Source of the DNA: an uncultured delta proteobacterium
GTDB taxonomy: Bacteria; Desulfobacterota; Syntrophorhabdia; Syntrophorhabdales; Syntrophorhabdaceae
Assembly (NCBI GenBank): GCA_903872255.1
Contig: CAIQJW010000040.1
Span: 1-11,283 of the forward strand
Direction: 5' to 3'
Length of the DNA: 11,283 nt
The translations under genes were made by a program, and so were the position numbers. This document shows positions 6,531-11,283 of this stretch, piece by piece. Below the pieces are notes generated by a model that searched no databases, had not been told where the DNA came from, and saw nothing but the letters and a program-made list of their open reading frames with translations. Within the stretch, counting starts at the first letter, position 1; every line of letters starts with the position of its first letter.

Positions 6531-7532
6531 ATGAACAAAAAAGCCATTTCCCTAATATCCGGCGGACTTGATTCCGCTGTCGCTACAAAGATGATCATCG
6601 ATCAGGGGATCGAGGTGGTCGGGCTCCATTTTACGTCCATATTTGCTAGCAAGCGGGACAAAGAGCGCGGTCACCGGGCGTTCAAGACGGCCAAAGAGCT
6701 CGGGATCGAGATCATCTCCAAAACCAAGGGCGACGAATACATCGAGATCATAAAGAATCCGCGCTACGGCTACGGAAAAAATATGAACCCCTGTATCGAT
6801 TGCAGGATCTATATGTTGAACCTGACACGCGAGATGATGCCCGAGATCGGCGCGTCCTTCGTTGTGACGGGCGAGGTCCTGGGTCAAAGGCCAATGTCCC
6901 AGCGCCGCCCCATGATAGAGCTGATCGAAAAACGCAGCGAACTCACGGGGTTGATCGTAAGGCCGCTCTCGGCCAAGCTTTTTCCCCCGAGCATACCCGA
7001 ACAGGAAGGGATCCTCGACCGCGAGAAACTGCTCGGCCATGCAGGCCGCGGACGGCAGGTGCAATATGAACTGGTTGAAAAATATCACCTTAAGGAATTT
7101 GACATGCCGGGCGGAGGCTGCCTTCTTACGGACCCGATCTTTTCGATGAAGCTGAAAGACCTTATGGCGACCGATCCCGCCTATACAACGAAAGATATCG
7201 AGCTCCTGTCAATGGGAAGACATTTCAGGGTCTCGCCATCCGCCAAGCTTGTCGTCGGGCGCAACGAACGCGAAAATGAACAGCTGGTATCGTTTGCCGG
7301 AGGACCCTATATTCGCATTGAACCGGTGAGCTTCAGAGGTCCGGTTGGCATATTGAAAGCCTATACGCCCGATGAAGGCACTTTGCTGATGTCGGCCCGG
7401 ATACTGGCGCGGTACGGCAAGGACGTATCATCTAACCCGACGGTCGATATCCACGAAGGAACCACCCGGAGCTTTTCGTTTGAAATGTGCGAAATTGACA
7501 GCGATGCCCTGCTCATCCAACAGGAGGCCTAA
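6531..7532 (+). CDS. PP-loop ATPase, MnmA/ThiI-like sulfurtransferase family
   Basis: This 333-residue soluble protein has an N-terminal PP-loop (AANH-type ATP pyrophosphatase) domain. The ATP motif SGGLDS is at 10-15, NPCIDC at 86-91 (Cys88 and Cys91) and GEVLGQRPMSQ at 115-125; PGGGCLLTD holds Cys197. This combination occurs in proteins annotated as tRNA 2-thiouridine or 4-thiouridine synthase-like in anaerobes. They activate a substrate by adenylation and pass sulfur through cysteines. It is shorter than ThiI and lacks its THUMP domain, so the real substrate (tRNA or a small molecule) is open. I chose ATG 6531 because homology begins at MNKKAISLISGG; the frame stays open back to 6357 only by reading the heptamer array (YALRFTI repeats). 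No Shine-Dalgarno sequence is visible before 6531. The stop overlaps the next start (TAATG). Confidence 0.8.
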   Translation: MNKKAISLISGGLDSAVATKMIIDQGIEVVGLHFTSIFASKRDKERGHRAFKTAKELGIEIISKTKGDEYIEIIKNPRYGYGKNMNPCIDCRIYMLNLTREMMPEIGASFVVTGEVLGQRPMSQRRPMIELIEKRSELTGLIVRPLSAKLFPPSIPEQEGILDREKLLGHAGRGRQVQYELVEKYHLKEFDMPGGGCLLTDPIFSMKLKDLMATDPAYTTKDIELLSMGRHFRVSPSAKLVVGRNERENEQLVSFAGGPYIRIEPVSFRGPVGILKAYTPDEGTLLMSARILARYGKDVSSNPTVDIHEGTTRSFSFEMCEIDSDALLIQQEA

Positions 7533-8185
7533 TGAAAGTTCTTGATAATATTTATGTTTATCCATGGACCTCGTATGAGGCCAACAATTGCAATACGGTA
7601 TTTATCGACGGGCCTGTCCCGACCATTATCGACCCGGGGCACAAGGCTTTTCTCGGAAACGTCATGACCAACATGGCTCACGACGGCAAGAACATCGAGT
7701 CCGTAAAGCTTGTCATAGGCACTCATTCGCATCCCGACCATATCGAAGCTGCTGACGCATTCGATCAGCAGACAATGAGGGCGATCGGAAAGGTTGAATT
7801 TGACTTCTGCAATAACGGCGGCAGGGAACTCTACCTGATGACCGGCTGCGAGATACCCCGGAAGCCGTATTCCTTTTACCTTAATGAGGGCGATCTGGCG
7901 ATAGGCGACCTGACATTCAGGGTCATATTGACTCCCGGCCATTCCCCGGGGTCACTGTGCCTTTATTGCGAGGAAATGAAGCTTCTCATATCAGGGGACA
8001 CCCTTTTCTATATGGGAGTAGGCAGGACTGATCTGCCGGGCGGAAGTCTCAAACAGCTGGCAGATAGTATCAATAAGCTCGCTTCCCTTGACATCGAGTA
8101 CCTGATCCCTGGCCATGGCGAGACGATCCGGGGACGGGATGTTATAGAAAAAAACTTTAAGATGGTCATAAATGAATTCTTTTAA
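7532..8185 (+). CDS. MBL-fold metallohydrolase (glyoxalase II-like)
   Basis: This 217-residue soluble hydrolase has the metallo-beta-lactamase fold. The binuclear metal motif THSHPDH is at 64-70 (His65, His67, Asp69, His70). His137 lies in TPGHSPGS, Asp156 in SGDTLF and His195 in PGHGE, so all ligands of the glyoxalase II/persulfide dioxygenase-like branch are present. GRTDLPGG (164-171) is also typical of that branch. The substrate cannot be read from sequence; thioester or persulfide hydrolysis would fit the sulfur-related neighbours, but that is inference. The ATG overlaps the previous stop by 1 nt, with a strong AGGAGG at 7522-7527, so it is translated with the PP-loop gene. No signal peptide is seen. 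Confidence 0.88.
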   Translation: MKVLDNIYVYPWTSYEANNCNTVFIDGPVPTIIDPGHKAFLGNVMTNMAHDGKNIESVKLVIGTHSHPDHIEAADAFDQQTMRAIGKVEFDFCNNGGRELYLMTGCEIPRKPYSFYLNEGDLAIGDLTFRVILTPGHSPGSLCLYCEEMKLLISGDTLFYMGVGRTDLPGGSLKQLADSINKLASLDIEYLIPGHGETIRGRDVIEKNFKMVINEFF

Positions 8186-8220
8186 CCGGGGTCACGATTG
8201 TCATTGAACAATTCCCCCCG
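8186..8220 (+). other. Hairpin after the MBL gene
   Basis: Outer CGGGG (8187-8191) can pair with CCCCG (8216-8220), and inner ATTGT (8197-8201) with ACAAT (8208-8212), around loop CATTGA. It starts right after the MBL stop. No U-tract follows, so it may protect the 3' end rather than terminate. It overlaps the -35 of the next promoter. Confidence 0.4.
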
Positions 8221-8232
8221 TGAGTATATATT
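8204..8232 (+). promoter_or_regulatory. Promoter for the zinc-ribbon gene
   Basis: TTGAAC (8204-8209) and TATATT (8227-8232) are spaced 17 bp apart. Transcription would start near 8239, leaving a leader of about 18 nt that carries the AGGAGG ribosome-binding site (8246-8251). It would let the small gene be expressed apart from the upstream operon. Confidence 0.6.
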
Positions 8233-8256
8233 GGATGTGCAGCATAGGAGGCAACA

Positions 8257-8454
8257 TTGAGAATACCTGACGAATACATCTGTAAATTATGCGGATACTC
8301 CTTTCTGGAAGGCGAAGTACCCGAATTGTTCTGCCCGAACTGCGGCAGCAGTCAGGTAATGAGGGAACTAAGCTACGACGAATTCCTTGATGATGAAGAT
8401 GCTTTCATCACCATGCTGAGGTTTGACGAATACAGGAATAAAGGGGCTTTATAG
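8257..8454 (+). CDS. Small rubredoxin-like zinc-ribbon protein
   Basis: This 65-residue protein has two CxxC knuckles: Cys9 and Cys12 (CKLCGY), and Cys26 and Cys29 (CPNCGS), 13 residues apart. The CxxCGY...G..PE.FCPNCG pattern resembles the rubredoxin-like tail of rubrerythrins, so it may bind iron or zinc. The C-terminal half is acidic (YDEFLDDEDAF). The start is TTG 8257, fixed by a perfect AGGAGG 5 nt upstream and by the lack of an earlier start. I do not recognise a named function; redox carrier or small regulator are both possible. A hairpin covers its stop codon. It lies between the MBL gene and the pan operon with its own apparent promoter. Confidence 0.8.
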   Translation: MRIPDEYICKLCGYSFLEGEVPELFCPNCGSSQVMRELSYDEFLDDEDAFITMLRFDEYRNKGAL

Positions 8455-8460
8455 CCCCTT
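8441..8460 (+). terminator. Possible terminator over the zinc-ribbon stop codon
   Basis: AAGGGGCT (8441-8448) and AGCCCCTT (8453-8460) form a perfect 8-bp stem with a 4-nt loop and include the TAG stop. The run after it is TTAAAG rather than a U-tract, so intrinsic termination is uncertain; it may be a stability hairpin. Confidence 0.35.
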
Positions 8461-8504
8461 AAAGACCAACTCTAAAAGCAGTAATTATTTATTAGAATTA
8501 AATA

Positions 8505-8536
8505 TTGACTTTTATTGAGTTTGGTTGTTTTATATT
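8505..8536 (+). promoter_or_regulatory. Promoter of the pan operon
   Basis: TTGACT at 8505-8510 is a good -35. Two -10 choices overlap: TTTTAT (8528-8533, 17-bp spacing) and the better hexamer TATATT (8531-8536, 20-bp spacing). Either places the transcript start near 8540-8543, just before the pan-motif stem. The region around it is strikingly AT-rich. Confidence 0.6.
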
Positions 8537-8545
8537 AGCCGAATA

Positions 8546-8575
8546 CCGCTTGGATCCAAAACTGGACCGAGACGG
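8546..8575 (+). promoter_or_regulatory. pan-motif-like leader RNA upstream of panB
   Basis: The leader folds as CCG (8546-8548) with CGG (8573-8575), CTTGG (8549-8553) with CCGAG (8567-8571), and TCCA (8555-8558) with TGGA (8563-8566), closed by AAAC. Single adenines bulge on each side, A8554 and A8572. A stem with two bulged As in front of panB is the hallmark of the pan motif, an orphan cis-regulatory RNA found by comparative genomics in Firmicutes, Chloroflexi and Deltaproteobacteria. Many examples are tandem; only one hairpin is seen here. The match to the consensus is from memory and was not searched. The attached terminator supports a regulatory role. Confidence 0.75.
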
Positions 8576-8595
8576 AAGGAGCGAAGCAACGGAAG

Positions 8596-8625
8596 CCTTC
8601 TGACTTGAGTTCAGAAGGTTTTTTT
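8596..8625 (+). terminator. Intrinsic terminator (attenuator) before panB
   Basis: CCTTCTGA (8596-8603) pairs with TCAGAAGG (8611-8618), giving 8 bp with a 7-nt loop, followed by seven Ts (8619-8625). It lies inside the transcript, 11 nt before panB. GGAAGG at 8574-8579 can pair instead with CCTTCT at 8596-8601, which would break the terminator. That antiterminator shares G8574-G8575 with the pan-motif stem, so the two folds exclude each other. Confidence 0.85.
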
Positions 8626-8636
8626 GTTTAGAGGTT

Positions 8637-9434
8637 ATGATGAGCAAAATTACGGTACCCATACTGAAGGGCATGAAAGGCGAGAAGAAGATCACCATGC
8701 TCACGGCGTATGACCATCCAACGGCAAAGATAATGGATGATGCCGGCATCGACACCATTCTTGTCGGCGATTCCGTCGGCCCTGTCGTACTGGGATATCA
8801 GAATACAATTCCCGTAACAATCGATGAAATGATACACCACACGCGGGCGGTTGCACGGGGCATCACAAATGCCCTGCTTATCATAGACATGCCCTTTATG
8901 TCGTACCAGGAAAGCGTCGAGCAGGCAAAGCGCAGCGCAGGCAGGATGTTCAAGGAAAGCGGCGCCGAAGCGGTCAAGCTTGAAGGCGGCGTTGCCATGC
9001 ATGACACGATAAAGGCGATAACCGAAATAGACATCCCCGTCTGTGCCCATATCGGCCTCACACCGCAATCCATCCACCGGATGGGTGGTTACAAGGTCCA
9101 GGGCAAAGGCAAGGATGTCGATAAACTGCTCGCAGATGCGCGGGCCGTCGAAGCCGCGGGAGCGTTCATGGTAGTCCTCGAGTGCGTCCCAAGACAACTG
9201 GCCAAAGAAATAACCGGGATGCTGACCATCCCGACAATAGGGATAGGAGCCGGGCCCGACTGCGATGGGCAGGTGCTGGTCATTCACGACGTGCTGGGAC
9301 TTCTTGGCGATTTCCGGCCGAAATTTGTCAAACAATACAGGAGCCTTTCCTCAGATATAGGCAATGCAGTTAAAGAATATATAAACGAGGTCACATCGGG
9401 AACTTTTCCTGATGATAGCCAATCATTTCACTGA
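8637..9434 (+). CDS. panB: 3-methyl-2-oxobutanoate hydroxymethyltransferase
   Basis: This cytoplasmic enzyme transfers a hydroxymethyl group from 5,10-methylene-THF to alpha-ketoisovalerate, giving ketopantoate, the first step of pantothenate (CoA) synthesis. The protein has 265 residues. TAYDHPTA is at 23-30, the metal-binding GDSVGPVVLGY at 44-54 (Asp45) and IDMPFMSYQ at 83-91 (Asp84). KLEGG is at 114-118 (Glu116), AHIGLTPQSIHRMGGYKVQG at 137-156, the likely catalytic Glu182 in VLECVP, and GIGAGPDCDGQVLV at 202-215. Both ATG 8637 and ATG 8640 are in frame; GAGG at 8631-8634 is better spaced for 8640, which gives MSKITVPIL. Expression is probably set by the upstream leader and attenuator. 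A ketopantoate reductase gene (panE) is not in the window. Confidence 0.97.
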   Translation: MMSKITVPILKGMKGEKKITMLTAYDHPTAKIMDDAGIDTILVGDSVGPVVLGYQNTIPVTIDEMIHHTRAVARGITNALLIIDMPFMSYQESVEQAKRSAGRMFKESGAEAVKLEGGVAMHDTIKAITEIDIPVCAHIGLTPQSIHRMGGYKVQGKGKDVDKLLADARAVEAAGAFMVVLECVPRQLAKEITGMLTIPTIGIGAGPDCDGQVLVIHDVLGLLGDFRPKFVKQYRSLSSDIGNAVKEYINEVTSGTFPDDSQSFH

Positions 9435-9435
9435 T

Positions 9436-10287
9436 ATGAAGATAATACGAACTGTCTCCGAAATGCAGCACCACGCCGACGAACTGAGAAAAGATAAGAC
9501 GATCGGCTTCGTCCCCACGATGGGATACCTCCACGAAGGCCACCTGGCCCTCGTCAAGGCCGCCAAAATACTCGCGGACGTCGTCGTCGTCAGCATCTTT
9601 GTAAATCCGATACAATTTGGCCCAAGCGAAGACCTTTCCCGCTATCCCCGCGATTTTGAGCGTGATGCGAAGCTTTTGGATGAGGAAAAGACCGACATAA
9701 TATTCTATCCCGACGATGGGGAAATGTATGAAAAGGCATTCTCCACATACGTCGAAGTCAAAAAACTTGAGGACCATCTCTGCGGCAAGACAAGGGCCGG
9801 CCATTTCACCGGCGTCGCCACAGTCGTCACCAAGCTTTTCAATATCGTCAAACCCCATTATGCCGTTTTCGGCCAGAAAGATTACCAGCAACTCACAGTG
9901 ATCGAACGAATGGTGAGGGATTTAAACCAGGACGTTAAGATCATCCCCCACCCGACAATCCGCGAAGCCGACGGCCTCGCCATGAGCTCCCGAAATACAT
10001 ATTTGAGCAGCGAAGAAAGAAGAAAGGCCCTCTTTATCAGCGCTTCCTTAAGGAAGGCCGAAGAAATGTTCAGCTCAGGCATACGTGACGCCGGGGAAAT
10101 AAGAAAGGCGGTCAACACCATACTTCACACAGAAGACGGCATTGACGTCGAATACATAGATATATGTGACGCTATGACTCTCGAGGATATCTCTACATTG
10201 GAGAAGAAAGCAGTCCTTGCAATAGCGTGCCGCGTAGGTAAAACAAGACTTATAGACAACACAATTTTAACGGAGGCATTACAATGA
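9436..10287 (+). CDS. panC: Pantothenate synthetase (pantoate--beta-alanine ligase)
   Basis: This cytoplasmic ATP-dependent ligase joins pantoate and beta-alanine through a pantoyl-adenylate. From ATG 9436 the protein is 283 residues, the same length as the E. coli enzyme. The nucleotidyltransferase motif PTMGYLHEGH is at 27-36 (HEGH as the HIGH box). VSIFVNPIQFGP is at 52-63, FGQKDYQQ at 145-152 and the KMSKS-equivalent LAMSSRN at 181-187. I prefer 9436 over the in-frame ATG at 9412 because MKIIRTVSEM is the usual PanC start and it lies 1 nt after the panB stop; neither has a clear Shine-Dalgarno sequence, which suggests coupling to panB. Codons here lean to A/C endings more than in panB. 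It overlaps panD by 4 nt. Confidence 0.97.
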   Translation: MKIIRTVSEMQHHADELRKDKTIGFVPTMGYLHEGHLALVKAAKILADVVVVSIFVNPIQFGPSEDLSRYPRDFERDAKLLDEEKTDIIFYPDDGEMYEKAFSTYVEVKKLEDHLCGKTRAGHFTGVATVVTKLFNIVKPHYAVFGQKDYQQLTVIERMVRDLNQDVKIIPHPTIREADGLAMSSRNTYLSSEERRKALFISASLRKAEEMFSSGIRDAGEIRKAVNTILHTEDGIDVEYIDICDAMTLEDISTLEKKAVLAIACRVGKTRLIDNTILTEALQ

Positions 10288-10655
10288 AAAGGACCATGAT
10301 GAAAGGCAAGATCCACAGAGCTACGGTCACCGACAGTAACCTTGACTACGAAGGAAGCATAACCATAGACTCGCATCTCATGGACAACGCGAACATCATC
10401 CCTTACGAACAGGTAGACATCTACAACGTCACCTCCGGTGACCGCTTCACAACCTATGCGATAAGAGGCGACAAAAACTCAGGCGTAATCTGCATAAACG
10501 GCGCCGCAGCCCATAAAGCCAGAAAAGGCGACATCATCATTATCGCCACGTATGCCACTTTTGATGAGAAGGAACTGGAAAAATTCAAGCCAGCCAAGGT
10601 CTACGTGGACGGGGGGAACAGGATAAAGACTCAGCTGCTGCAGGCAGTGAATTAG
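10284..10655 (+). CDS. panD: Aspartate 1-decarboxylase proenzyme
   Basis: This pyruvoyl enzyme makes beta-alanine from aspartate, the other substrate of PanC, so panBCD encodes both arms except ketopantoate reductase. The 123-residue proenzyme has the self-cleavage site at Gly24-Ser25 (DYEGSITID), exactly at the E. coli position. Cleavage between them turns Ser25 into the pyruvoyl group. Lys9 and His11 precede it. NVTSGDRFTTYAI and INGAAAHKARKGD, which form the active-site and barrel core, are both present. ATG 10284 overlaps the panC stop as ATGA, with a GGAGG site at 10272-10276. Proteobacteria with this form may need a PanZ/PanM maturation factor; none is visible here. A terminator follows at 10712. 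Confidence 0.97.
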   Translation: MKRTMMKGKIHRATVTDSNLDYEGSITIDSHLMDNANIIPYEQVDIYNVTSGDRFTTYAIRGDKNSGVICINGAAAHKARKGDIIIIATYATFDEKELEKFKPAKVYVDGGNRIKTQLLQAVN

Positions 10656-10657
10656 AA

Positions 10658-10695
10658 GCCGTAAATCGTAAAACGTAAATCGTAAGGTGTAAAAA
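10658..10695. repeat. Heptamer repeat, left-type arm (GTAAANN x5)
   Basis: Five 7-mers at 10661-10695: GTAAATC, GTAAAAC, GTAAATC, GTAAGGT and GTAAAAA. The first 28 nt (10658-10685) are identical to 6327-6354, about 4.3 kb away. Here too the element starts just after a stop codon (panD, 2 nt before). It is oriented opposite to the arrays at 10777 and 11232. Confidence 0.85.
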
Positions 10696-10711
10696 GCCTG
10701 GATACTAAATT

Positions 10712-10748
10712 AAAAGGAGTAAGGCTAAAAAATGCTTTATTCCTTTTT
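10712..10748 (+). terminator. Intrinsic terminator after panD
   Basis: AAAAGGAGTAAGGC (10712-10725) pairs with GCTTTATTCCTTTT (10734-10747): 14 bp in RNA with two G-U pairs, around an 8-nt loop. A U-rich run (TATTTATTTT) follows. It probably ends the panBCD transcript. The A/T-rich flanks mean it could also act for the convergent minus-strand gene. Confidence 0.7.
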
Positions 10749-10776
10749 ATTTATTTTAAACATTATCTCTGAACTC

Positions 10777-10804
10777 TTTACTCTTCACGATTTACGATTT
10801 ACGA
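10777..10804. repeat. Heptamer repeat, TTYACGM x4, at the 3' end of the four-helix-bundle gene
   Basis: Four 7-mers: TTTACTC, TTCACGA, TTTACGA and TTTACGA. Read on the minus strand they form the end of the four-helix-bundle reading frame, which picks up the residues VVNRKS and a TGA stop (10785-10787) from the repeat. Confidence 0.85.
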
Positions 10805-11189
10805 CATTCCCTTTATTTACTGATTTTAAGGATTTAATGAGACCGGTCAACATTCTGTCAATATCGCCCATGATTGTCGAAATACCACTGATTAGTCCGT
10901 CGTTTATGTATTTTAGATTCTTCGATATTTCCAAATGAGTATGCAGTTCACTCAGGGATCCTTGGGCAATATGGAGAAATTGAACGAATTCCTTTTTTGT
11001 CTGCCTGGCCGCTCCTTCAGCAATATTAGCCGGTATCGAAACGGCCGATCTTCGAATCTGGCTTGTAATACCATACTCTTCGTATTTTGGAAAATTTCGC
11101 ACCAGACGATAAATTTCTTCAACCAGTCTTATCGATTTTCGCCAGACATCCAAATTCTTGTGAGGTTTACTTAACAGCATATAAAACAT
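10785..11189 (-). CDS. Four-helix-bundle protein (S23 / 23S rRNA intervening-sequence family)
   Basis: This is a small helical protein of the TIGR02436/S23 family, first known from intervening sequences in 23S rRNA genes but mostly found elsewhere in genomes; its biochemical role is not established. From ATG 11189 it has 134 residues. The family landmarks are NLDVWRKS (12-19), EYGITSQIRRSAVSIPANIAEG (38-59), the acidic KKEFVQFLHIAQGSLSEL (65-82) and a final amphipathic helix. The same fold is used by Avd of diversity-generating retroelements, but no reverse transcriptase is present. The frame is open upstream to a GTG at 11243 inside a heptamer array; ATG 11178-11180 is another option, and none has a clear Shine-Dalgarno sequence. 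The last 6 residues and stop come from the flanking repeat. No rRNA surrounds it. Confidence 0.82.
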   Translation of the reverse strand: MFYMLLSKPHKNLDVWRKSIRLVEEIYRLVRNFPKYEEYGITSQIRRSAVSIPANIAEGAARQTKKEFVQFLHIAQGSLSELHTHLEISKNLKYINDGLISGISTIMGDIDRMLTGLIKSLKSVNKGNVVNRKS

Positions 11190-11231
11190 ATTACTTTTAA
11201 AACTAAATTCTGGTTCCTTTTTTTCTAACCC

Positions 11232-11273
11232 TTCACGCTTCACGCTTCACGATTTACGATTTACGATTTACGA
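11232..11273. repeat. Heptamer repeat, TTYACGM x6, upstream of the four-helix-bundle gene
   Basis: Six perfect 7-mers: TTCACGC twice, TTCACGA once, TTTACGA three times. Same orientation as 10777-10804 and as the 15-unit array at 6418. The window ends 10 nt later (ACGTAGACGT), so the outer limit of the element cannot be seen. Confidence 0.88.
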
Positions 11274-11283
11274 ACGTAGACGT

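Noticed and set aside
10732..11174. Plus-strand open frames over the four-helix-bundle gene
   Set aside because: They are shadows of the minus-strand gene, which has clear family motifs.
10785..11243. Diversity-generating retroelement (Avd-like protein plus repeats)
   Set aside because: The fold family is shared with Avd, but there is no reverse transcriptase, template/variable repeat pair or variable target gene in view.

Overview
The window looks like a chromosomal stretch from an anaerobic deltaproteobacterium (Desulfobacterota, Syntrophorhabdus- or Syntrophobacter-like). This is an inference from three things: the frr-uppS-cdsA-dxr-rseP-tsaB order, a DUF39 homocysteine-synthesis protein, and a pan-motif leader in front of panBCD. 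No rRNA or tRNA gene is visible to confirm the lineage. Almost all genes are on the + strand and tightly packed, with ATGA overlaps and several TTG starts.

Region 1 (1-4590) is one co-directional housekeeping run. It holds the end of frr (ribosome recycling), then uppS and cdsA (undecaprenyl diphosphate and CDP-diacylglycerol, for envelope and phospholipid synthesis), dxr (MEP isoprenoid pathway, which feeds UppS), rseP (site-2 protease) and tsaB (tRNA t6A modification). Spacing runs from 10 nt to overlaps of 4-11 nt, so it is probably a single transcript.

Region 2 (4591-5111) has no gene. It holds imperfect direct repeats, a pair of inverted REP-like palindromes, a 29-bp tandem repeat, a good sigma-70 promoter and a structured leader.

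Region 3 (5112-8454) is a probable sulfur/redox group: a DUF39 homocysteine-biosynthesis protein, a PP-loop (MnmA/ThiI-like) sulfurtransferase-type protein, an MBL-fold hydrolase overlapping it by 1 nt, and a 65-aa rubredoxin-like zinc ribbon with its own promoter. A 15-unit heptamer array (TTYACGM) sits between the DUF39 and PP-loop genes.

Region 4 (8455-10747) is the pantothenate operon panB-panC-panD. Its leader folds into a hairpin with two bulged adenines, as in the orphan 'pan' RNA motif, followed by an intrinsic terminator. A visible competing pairing suggests transcription attenuation. A second intrinsic terminator follows panD.

Region 5 (10656-11283) holds a minus-strand four-helix-bundle (S23/23S rRNA intervening-sequence family) gene. 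It is bracketed by the same heptamer repeats seen in region 3, and its stop codon lies inside one array. The left end of this repeat system shares 28 identical bases with the region 3 copy, and each copy starts a few bases after a stop codon. The heptamer/four-helix-bundle system is the best candidate here for an undescribed repeat or mobile element. The pan leader is the best regulatory find.
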